Of a DNA stretch of 64,000 nucleotides, positions 24,058 to 33,299 are shown piece after piece. Position 1 is the first letter of the stretch, and every line of letters begins with the position of its first letter. Position numbers and translations under genes: made by a program. Below the pieces are notes generated by a model, which worked only from the letters and a program-made list of their open reading frames with translations, searched no databases and was not told where the DNA came from. The stretch comes from Phyllostachys edulis (Eukaryota; Streptophyta; Magnoliopsida; Poales; Poaceae). Where the stretch lies: NCBI GenBank assembly GCA_036346405.1, contig CM070548.1, positions 60,882,611-60,946,610 on the forward strand. The letters run 5' to 3'.

Positions 24058-24900
24058 CCGATAAGTGAACCATCCGTACTGTGTTCATCCAAACTCCAAC
24101 AATTGTAAAATCCCATACTCCAATATTGATTAGTCCGATATCCACCATATCAGTCTATTCCTATGATCTGACTTCCATCGATCCAACATTCAAGAATACT
24201 CTAATTTTATAATCGATATCTATCAATCCATTAATCCTTAATGAATTATTTCTAATAATTCAATACCCATCAATCCGATGATTATGTAATCCTATAATCC
24301 AATTTTGATAATCCGATATCCAATGATTATCTATTTACGTAATCCATTCTTCGTTAATCCATTATCAACAATTATCTACTTCTAATATCTAATCAAGTTT
24401 TATTCCCAAAATCCCACCAAGGTTTAATCCTATAATCCAACATCCAAGCAAATCAATATTCCATAAAGACTACTTCTATAATTCAATCTTAATAGTCCAA
24501 TATCAATAGTTAGCTATCTCTACCATTCAATATCCATTGATCACTTATTTCTACATCCGTCGTTAATGCATTCATATGATCCAATCTCCAACCGTTGTTT
24601 TTCCTATAATCTATCGATCAACAATTGTATAATTGTATAATCAATAACTAAGCATCATGTATTCATATAATCTAATATCCAAAGAAACACGTGATTCTAT
24701 AATTCAATATCCATCCATAATGCATATCTACAATCCCATGTCCATCAATTGTGTAATCCTATACTTCCATCTCCCATATTCTGATGCCCAATAATATATT
24801 TCTATAATTTAATCTCAACAACAAATCAATTTCTTTAATCTCATATCCAACGATCATGTTATCTTATAATCCAATATTTTCACTTTCTACCTCCGATATA
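24058..24900 (-). repeat. Degenerate AT-rich tandem repeat inside LTR (copy 2)
   Basis: Same repeat block as 18895-19735 in the partner LTR, nearly identical base for base. The repeat therefore predates this insertion. Confidence 0.8.
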
Positions 24901-26207
24901 TATATCACATTCGAATGGTTCTCCATATGGTCCATACCGACAATATTTGGCTATACAATGGAATAGGAATAACTATAAAGCTTAAAACAGGATTTAAATT
25001 ACATGAATATAAATCATATGCAATAATAATTTAAAACAGAATTTAAATAATTTAAAATAATGGGTGCAAATATGGTCAAGAGTGTAACTTGCCTTCGTTG
25101 AAGTCTTGACTCTCTAAATTCTCAGAAGGATCTAACTCTCCTAATCGTCAAGTCTATATCTGTAACGACCCAAATTCAAACGAAATTCAAACAACAACTC
25201 AAAAGGCAATTCAAAATAACTCAAAATAAATAATTCTATTTTATTTATCTAGATAATAATTTTTAAAATTTTAGAAATTTGAATCACTTAAATTGGAGTT
25301 GGGAATCAAAAGATATGAATTTTACAAATTTTGATCTAACTTTGGAATTTAAATGAATTTTAAATTCTAAAACAAGACTAAACTGAATTCCAAATTGAAT
25401 ACTTATATTTTATTTAGTTAGACAATAATTTTCTAAGATTTTAGCAATTTGAATCATCTAATTTGGAGCTAAGATGTAAAAGTTATGAATTATACAAATT
25501 TAATTCTAATTTAAACCCTAAATTGGATTTATTTGAATTTACTGAATTATTTTCCTAAAGGAAATTCCATTTATTGTGCAAGCATGACGTCAGCGACTGA
25601 TTTTCGGAATTTAAAAGAATTAAAATGAAAACTGACATGTGGGGCCCACATGTCAGTGGCTTGGCTCTTGGTGGATGGGTCTCTGGTCATTGGAGTGCGA
25701 GGAGGTGGACCTTGCCACGGGCGTGACCGAGCAGCCACGTGGGCCTTTGGCGTTGAGTGGCGCCTCGGGCGATGGTGGCGCACCGTGGCGACCACGTGGA
25801 GGTGCCACAGCCGGGGCGAGCCGGCGGCTCGGCCGCGAGCTTCGCGCGGCGTTGGCGGCGCTCCGGTGAGTGTGAGTGGTGCCAATCGCGCGAGGCGGCA
25901 AGGCCAACCTAGGATTACCTCCTCGGCGAGATTGATTGGTGAGAGGCCGACGCGGGGATTAGCGGCGGCGAGATCCGGCTCGTGGCGGCGCTGGCGCTCC
26001 GGCGATCTTAGGCTCGGGTGAGTGCGCGCGCGGGCACGCGAGTGGCGGCGATGCGTATGTGGGGTCGGGTGGCGGAGGGTCGTCGGTGGCGCGGCAATTG
26101 GCGTGGGAGCTTGATGGCGGGCGGAAGAACTTAAAATCCGAGCGCTCTGGGCGAGAGGCTAAGGATGAGGGTGTTTGGATCGGTGGAGATCTTGGAGCCG
26201 GGCGCTC

Positions 26208-26214
26208 CTTTATA
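26208..26214 (-). promoter_or_regulatory. Putative TATA box, 5' LTR of LARD-like element
   Basis: Minus-strand TATAAAG in the same context as 21042-21048. This is the copy that would drive the element's RNA. Confidence 0.5.
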
Positions 26215-27055
26215 GGGCGAGGGAGGTGAGGAGGAGATCGTGGGCGGTGTCAATGGCGGCGGTTGGAGAATCCGTGAACAGCGTGAGGAAGAAGTGGGGG
26301 TGAGGCGGTTGAGGCACTTGTCGTCTGTGGCGTGGAGACGAGGGAAGAGGAGAAAACGCGGTGGAGTGGGAGCTCCCACCATGCAATGGCGGTTGGCTCG
26401 GGGCTGCTCATGTGGAGAAGAAAGTGGGGTAGGGAGAAGAAGGTGGTGGGCGGCTAGATCTAGATCCTCTGGTAGGAGAGAGAGACGCGTGGAGTGCGTG
26501 TGAACCGTCGGTTCGATCCGACGGTTGGAGAGAGGCGGAATGAGGATAGAAATTTGGCGCGAGTGGGCGAAAGGGAGGAGTGGGCGGTCTTGTGATGTGA
26601 GGAGAGGTTGGGCCAAGCGAGTTTAGGCCGAGAAGGTTTTAATAATTAAAATGATTTTGCCATTTTAAATAATCGTTAATTCAAGAAAGGTTTAGAAAGT
26701 AGTAAAATAAGTCCAAAAAAATTATATAAAAATTCACGAAATTCCTAGAGTTGATTTGAACTTAATAAAATTATTTCCAACTTTAAGTTGGCTATTAATT
26801 TTGCAAATAAATTATTTTGGCTTTAACATTTTTTAGGAAAAAGCTTTTAAAATTTCAGAAAATTCTCAAAATTAATTTATTTTTTATTTTTCAACTTTAA
26901 CTCAAATAAAACTTTAAAAAAATTTTATTTTTGACTTTTAAGACTTCAAAAATTCAAATAAAGCAAATAAACTCTTTCAAATTTCAGAAAATTCAATAAA
27001 ATGATAACTTTAATAAATATAAATTGGTAACAGAGTTTTGGGCTGTTACACCAAT

Positions 27056-27268
27056 CGGCGGCCAAGTATCGGTAAAGGCCTTAGGTGAAACTTGTTCGCA
27101 CAAAGCTGCCAATTCAAGGCTTAGTCCATTATATAGTTGTGGGCGAGTGTAGTTTGAGGTTCTAGGTGGATGTTCAACCTTAACCGGTCTCCACCAAAAA
27201 ACTAGTATATCAACAACACTTTAGAATTATGGGCAAATTCATGGTGCTTTTGGGATCTGGTGGGGGAT
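27056..27268 (+). other. Copia non-coding 3' interior, right part, with polypurine tract
   Basis: Continues the copia interior after the nested insertion. The run ggtgggggat at 27259-27268 directly precedes the 3' LTR and is the probable polypurine tract. Confidence 0.7.
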
Positions 27269-27395
27269 TGTTGGAGTTTTGGGCTTAGCCTATTCAATAT
27301 TGTAATTAAATCCTAGGAAATCCCAAAGGCCCACTCATGCATGGTGGAAGGTGGGAAGTTTAGTACCATATTGCTAGTCAAGGTGGGAGGATACC
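27269..27395 (+). repeat. Truncated 3' LTR of the copia element
   Basis: Begins tgttggagttttggg and follows the 5' LTR at 12648, then stops at ggaggatacc. In the 5' LTR the sequence continues with aatatataagg, so the rest is missing here. The following element begins directly at 27396. Confidence 0.75.
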
Positions 27396-29029
27396 TGTAA
27401 CACACTGGCTATGCGAAAGCCAAGATGTAACTTACATTAACATATCAAAATCGAAACTACAAATTTTCTTTATCAATTGAACAACGAATGACAGCTAGAC
27501 ATCAACTAGTCATTTCTAATAACATTACTAACATAAATTTCAGCAAGGAACTAAAATCAAAACCACAGATATTACAACCCAAACAAGATAATACACATCA
27601 TTAATAAGTTCCAACTAGAGAGAATCATCATCTAACATTTAAAACTCTGAAGGAAACTATTTGAAATACCAAATAACTAATTATTACGTTAAGAGGTTCG
27701 ATTTCATTGGAAGCAATAGAAACATTATTTAAGTGATGGAGTGAGCAACAATGTGATATGCAGCCGTGAGCTACTTCCACCCAATGAATGTCGTCATCAA
27801 CAATCACCTAAAACATTGAATGGCAAGAGTGAGTTCAAGACTCAGTAAGTACATATGAACAACATATGAAATAATGAATCGAAGGCAGATCATTCTCAAT
27901 ACAAATCGAACACATATGTAAATGCTATGCACTTGATGCAAATCATGAATATGACCACTTCTCTTCTGCATATGACGGTATAGTTAGTGTAACACATGTC
28001 GGTGTTCACTTATGCTGCATTCTCAAAATACGGGGATCCATTGCCTGTAGGAAGAATCTTTCATACGGGTATCTAGTTGCCCATATTAAAAATATGAGGA
28101 TCTCAATACCCACTCCCGTGGGTTAAACATGAATGCTTGAATTGAATGAAATAAAATGAACCTCAATACCCACTCTCGTGGGCTAAACATGAAAACTTGG
28201 AATGAAAGTAATGAAACGAAATGAACACTTCCATACCTTCCAATTGTTATAAACATTTAGGAAACAAGCAATCAGTTGAAAAATACTCATACTTCATAAG
28301 ATTATCCATATCATAGTCATTCAACCAAATTGTACAAATAAACATCCAAGATGACTCAAAATGTACTTGCCTTTCGCGTTGCGACAAATTAAAATGTAGA
28401 GAAGGTGAAACCAAACTCAAGATCACTTCGCCTACAATAAATACTTTACTCAAAACAAGTTTTTGACAAGATAGAACAACGCTAATCGCAATGCTCTAAT
28501 CCACACTCCCAAAAACCCATATTTCATAAATTTAATCTACTCAAGCGAAACGACGAACTAGCAGTGACTCAATACTGGACAACAATATTCTAAAATACAT
28601 ATCTCTCATTCTGCTTATCATAAATAGGCATTTTCAGTCTCTCTGGAAATTTTACGAACTTGACTACAAAAGTTAAGTTGGCGAGATCTACTAATTCTGC
28701 CTTTAACTAATTTTAACAAACAGATTAATAACACTGTCAGAACTGACAGACATTCTGGACAACAGCATTAAAATAGCTATAACTTTCATTCGGCTGATCC
28801 AAAAATTGTGTTCTTTAACATTATGGAAAGCCAATTGAATTATCAACGAACGTCGTTTTGGTTAGAACCCCTGATTCGGCCGTTATCTATTTTTAATCTA
28901 TCAGATACTACGACTGCTATAACTTGACATAGATTCTGGATAGGAGTGTTGTAAAATTCATAACTCACGATCTGTTCATCCAAACGACGTGATCCAGGAT
29001 TCTATGAAAAGCTAAATACATTACCTACA
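27396..29029. repeat. LTR-like block with three diverged tandem units
   Basis: Starts tgtaacacactgg and ends ttacctaca, so it has TG...CA ends, and it carries no coding frame. The bases flanking it (atacc and aatct) do not match, so it has no target duplication and one or both ends may be secondary. Near the right end three related units of about 180 bp begin ctggacaaca or ctggatagga at roughly 28577, 28753 and 28937. Strand and family are not certain; a gypsy solo LTR is the best guess. Confidence 0.45.
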
Positions 29030-29900
29030 AATCTCTAAGAAATTGTCTAAGAGTTCTCATTTTGCTCTGCCAACGATCAATTGCAGAATTACCAGCATTA
29101 TTTTGTTGCCACACCTGAGCCACCAAATCAAAAAACCATCCCTCTTAAGCCAACCCAACTCAAATTTAAACATATGTTGGTTCCTAGTATCAGAGGTTGC
29201 CCCAGTGTTAAGAAACAATAGGCGTATGATAAAAAAGAACACGTTCCAAAGCATTTACAGTGATCAAAGGGAATTTCTTCTCCCAATCCGTACTCACAAG
29301 AATTCTATCAAGTTTTTCAAAAGTAGGATTATCCAAATTATTTGCCCACGTAAATTGCCTACCCGAAAGTCCAAGTTCTCTTAAGTCAAGGCTCTCAATA
29401 ACAGCTTTAAAAAAGGATAATGCCGATAAAAATTATCATTATTTTTCTCCTCACTGTGCCATATAATATTAAAATCACCACCAATTAGAATAGGCAAAGT
29501 TTCCTTACTACACGCCTGAACTAATTCAGTTAAAAATTTATCTTTATAGGCTGGTTGCGCAACACCATACATAGCCACAAGGATCCATTAGAACCCATTT
29601 TACTTATTACGTAAATGAAGTTTAATTAAAAAAATCACCCTAAAAAATAGAGCCAACCTAAAAAACAGCCATGTTCACACCAAGTAAAATACCCCCAGAA
29701 TGGTCATGGGGTGGTAAGTAGTGCCAAAAAAAAATCCATACCACCGCTAAGATGTTTTAATTGCGAATTGGAAAAATCCTTCTAAACAGTTTCTAAAATA
29801 GCAACAAAATCCATATGTTGTTCCCGAACCAACTCCGTAATGAATCTATGCTTCGCTTGGTCGCTAAGTCCCCTACTATTCGAAAAAACACCTTTCATTT
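29030..29900 (-). pseudogene. LINE ORF2 fragment: endonuclease domain, RT missing
   Basis: On the minus strand the frame opens near 29900 with SNSRGLSDQAKHRFITELV and continues through FVAILET, DFSNSQLKHLSGG and HDHSGGILLGVN. It then reaches LPILIGGDFNIIWHSEEKN (about 29440-29500), the GDFN motif of apurinic-type LINE endonucleases. Further on come MFKFELGWLKRDGF and an AIDRWQSKMRTLRQFLRDL segment that precedes reverse transcriptase in plant LINEs. It stops at 29029 before any RT motif. Several in-frame stops and frame changes make it non-functional. The missing part is the 3' end, opposite to the usual 5' truncation of LINEs. Confidence 0.8.
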
Positions 29901-29960
29901 TTACTTTTGTTTATTTTTAATGCGAGACTCGACAACTTTTGCAAGGGCTTTCTTAATACC

Positions 29961-32291
29961 TTATCTTTTCTTTTTGTGTGAGACCAATTGCGAAACATGA
30001 TCATCACCCACAACCATTTTCTCATAACACAAATCACTATATAATCTGTTTAGAGAAGATAAATCAAGGTCAACTGTTTCCTCATCCGAATCCTCTATGA
30101 GGGCATGTTCTTGACTAATTTTTCCCGAACAAGCCAACCTACCAAGTTCGATTTGTTTAATAGAATCTAAGGAAGAGATCATTTCCAAACTATTGACTCC
30201 TAAAGAAATTCCTACTTGATTTAAATTAGGAATAGCAACCTCATCTGGAATAGCCAAAATGAAAAATGCATTATTTAAATTAGTACCTTTGCTCTCCTCC
30301 AAGTTTTTATACTTAGCCCTTCGAACAACCTTCACCAAGGAATCCTCAGCCGCTCCAACTTTGCTCGCAAGACGCCAGCTCCACCTTGGCTCCTGTGTGG
30401 ACTCTGGTCCAGCCACCAACCCCCCTTTGTTTGCCACCTCACCCACCGACTTCCCCTTTTTCTAAACCAACGTCCACTCCAAAGCACCGGCCAGCGGAGC
30501 CCCCGTCGAATGTCCCCGCTACATCTTGACCGCCACACCGACTGAACCACCTTTCTTGGGCAAGTCCACTAGTGGTAAAACTACACCCTCAAACTCTCCT
30601 AGCGACAGCTTCACATCCCGGTCCAGGGGCGTACCTGCCATCGACGAGTCCACCCCCACAAGTGCACCACCTACCGGTGGTATCACCGACTGCCACAGTA
30701 CCATCGCCCCCTCTAGCGTAGAACCCTTGACCTCCTCGACCTTTGGTCTACCGATCTCTCTTCTACAATCTTCTACTGCGAAATAGGAGTGGCACAAACA
30801 AGACTTTTACCAAGAACTGTATCACTAGCTTGAGGCGACGAGGTGATACCACTTGAATTCGGCCACGTCACAGCCGAAGCATTTTTTGCCCTCTTAGCAT
30901 CACGGTCCAACATCTCTCGGTCCTTCATTTCCTCATCTTCATCCCCCTTCTTTATCCTTGCCGCCTCCATTATTTTGCTCATCCCCCACTGTTCCTTCTA
31001 TCATAATTCCATCAAAGTCTTGCTCAACTTTAAAAACTCGTAAACACTATGTCCAACAACAATATCAACACTCACAGGGATTAGAGAAACATCTATAACC
31101 CCCACCTGCAACTGGACTAGATCTTTCTTCCTTGGACTTATCATGTCCACCTTGAGTGCTGCACCAACGATAGAACCAATGGCACAAAGACTAAGGTAGT
31201 CTCTAACTTCATAAGGAACCCCAAAAACTTGCACCCAGACTGAGCTAAGCTGAAACTACGGAGTAGGGCTCGGCTTCCATTCCTCAAAATGTAGCACCAC
31301 CTCTTGAGCTTTGACTTGTATATCCCCAATTTGGACCATTCTTGCCAATTCGATGGGCGTCAAAAATCGAACCAAAAAAGAATTCTGATCAATATCTTTC
31401 ACATCCCACTGCCAATCAATTGGAATGAGTCTTCTCAACTCTCCAATGACCCATTCAACCGACAGCTAACCACCGACAATCCAAACCGCTCCCAGAGTAC
31501 CCTGTTCATCCCTCGACCTTGACAGACCTACAGAGGGTACCATATAGAACCCCAGACCCTCAGCCCCATACTCACATAAGTTTGCCACTGGTTTTGGCAA
31601 TTTGAGTAGAGGACATCTCGGTGCCAAATGATTAGTATGGTCACAAATATCACAGTGCGACACTACTGAACAAACATTAATGGTATGTCCCTTCTCCTTG
31701 CATCTGACGCAATACCACTTGTTCTTGTCAGCAACACCATCCTTCACCGGCTGCCCATGGTGATGAACAGACAACCCTCCACATTCTGTCGGCACTACCG
31801 TCTAAGCCGACGTCCTCGGCCCTACCACCGCAGTCGCACCAGCAAACGACACCGAGGCCATGGCCCCTGTCCCATCTACCACCACCCGAGCTGCACCAAG
31901 TTGCCCACAAGCGCCAAGAAGTGCAAATCCACCTACCGACGATTGTGCAAAAGCACCTTGACCATGGTGCTCAGCCGCACCGATGAACGCTGTCCTGCTC
32001 GCCAAACCAAGATGACCAGCATTGGTACATGCTTTGCTGTTGAAGCCAACATTACCTCCTTTCTAGTGTAGGCCTCATCCCACCCCCAGCATTGCCCACA
32101 ACACCGTCGTAGCTTCCCCGGTCGGCGTTCCACCATCCCCGACCAAAGCTGCTTCGACCGCCCCCAAAATTGCCACATTCGCCATCCCTACCGCCTGTGA
32201 TGGATCTGTCGAACGCTCCACCTCCACGCCCCATTGAACCAGACGATGGAAGAACTTCCATGTACGTGCGCTGCACAGGAGACCAACTTAT
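29961..32291 (-). pseudogene. LINE ORF1: zinc knuckle and DUF4283-type RNA-binding protein
   Basis: Read on the minus strand from 32291 the protein begins with a Gly/Arg-rich leader (about 32060-32260). The zinc knuckles follow: WYCVRCKEKGHTINVC and CDICDHTNHLAPRCP (31590-31715), then GAEGLGFYMVP. The DUF4283-like fold comes next: IDWQWDVKDIDQNSFLVRF (about 31365-31425), VQFG-type VFGVPYEVRDYLSLCAIGSI (31170-31230) and VDIVVGHSVYEF. A long charged and Ser-rich tail runs to 29961. This order is that of ORF1 in plant LINE/L1-type elements. Frame changes occur near 31440, 31240 and 30800. The N-terminus is cut at 32291 by the CACTA transposon. Confidence 0.75.
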
Positions 32292-32309
32292 CACTACTAC
32301 AGAAAAGGC

Positions 32310-32800
32310 CTTTACAGACGGTACAAAAACGCCATCACAGACGGTTCTCGAACGTGCATAATATACTATCACGGGCGGTGCAGAGATGCAACCGTGCGTG
32401 ATAATCGACTACCACGAGCGATGCAGTAGATAAAACCGTGCGTGATGATCGACTACCACGCGAGCGATGCGTAGATAAAACCGTTTGTGATATTCGACTA
32501 CATGAGACGGTCCGTAGATAAAACCGTGCTCGTGATAGTCGACTACCACGAGCGGTCGTAGATAAAACCGTGCGTGATATTCGACTACCACGAGCGGTCG
32601 TAGATAAAACCGTGCGTGATAGTAGACTACCGCAGCGATGCGTATATGAAACCGTGCGCGATAGTCCACTATCACGAGCGGTTTCATATCTGAATCGTGC
32701 GTGGTGAGTCGACTATCACGAGCGGTTTCATCTCTGAACCGTCTGTGGTAATCGATATCACGACGGTTTCATCTGAACCGTGCTTGTAGTAGTCTTTGCA
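32310..32800. repeat. CACTA 3' subterminal repeat array
   Basis: About a dozen units of the form tcgactaccacgagcggt...agataaaaccgtgcgtgata, alternating direct and inverted copies of a 10-12 base core (accgtgcgtgata / tatcacgagcggt). These are the likely binding sites of the element's own DNA-binding protein. Confidence 0.8.
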
Positions 32801-32824
32801 TTGCTTAATCTATTTACGTTTATT

Positions 32825-32848
32825 GGCTAGCCTCGAGAAATGCTAGCC
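32825..32848 (-). terminator. Hairpin and poly(A)-like signal after the second CACTA gene
   Basis: ggctagc (32825-32831) and gctagcc (32842-32848) form a 7-bp inverted repeat. On the minus strand it is followed by aataaacg. The same motif with its flank (atgccctctgaaacaagc) recurs at 37188-37210 after TNPD, so it appears to be the shared 3' end module of both genes. Confidence 0.45.
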
Positions 32849-33299
32849 ATGCCCTCTGAAACAAGCACATCCAATTCTCATTCATTTGAAGCACATCAAA
32901 ATTGCATTCATTTCGAAACAAGCACACATCCAATTCACAAATCAATTAACTAAAATTAACCATTAATGTACATTAATTTACACACATGTACCATTATGTT
33001 CAATCTATCTCAATCAAGTTCAATATGCTACCTTGTGGAAACTCCCATTTGGATTTATGACACATGCATTCGGGAATGCCGCAAGGTGTGATCGAATTTT
33101 TATGAGCTCGCTCTGTTCCATGATTTCAGCGATGTTTGCAACTTTGTCGATATGAAGGTTAAATTAGGGCTTATATAAATTGGTAAGTATATATGAAATA
33201 ATTGTTGAAAGATTGACAAACCCGAGGATCATTGGTGATCGCGGAACCGATTTAGTAGTTGCATGTTGTGGCAAACATAGTATCCACAGACGTTGCTGA

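Larger units (their letters stand above)
17492..27050 (-). mobile_element. Non-autonomous large-LTR retrotransposon (LARD-like)
   Basis: A complete 9,559-bp element on the minus strand, flanked by ccaat at 17487-17491 and 27051-27055. The two LTRs are about 4,392 bp (17492-21883) and 4,396 bp (22655-27050) and near-identical, so insertion was recent. The interior is only 771 bp and has no coding frame, but keeps both replication signals. Reading on the minus strand these are a primer site tggtatcagagc next to the right LTR and a polypurine tract ttttaaggggtag next to the left LTR. It must use proteins from a related gypsy element. Over 90 percent of its length is LTR, which is extreme even for large retrotransposon derivatives. 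Frames within it are LTR shadows. Confidence 0.92.
22655..27050 (-). repeat. 5' LTR of the LARD-like element
   Basis: In plus coordinates it runs tgtaagacccggg...gctgttaca. It is the partner of the LTR at 17492-21883. As the 5' LTR it would supply the promoter, with a minus-strand TATA at 26208-26214 in the GC-rich core. Confidence 0.9.

Noticed and set aside
32409..32687. Repetitive minus-strand frame with a YHARFYLR-type repeat
   Set aside because: It is a translation of the CACTA subterminal DNA repeats, not a protein.
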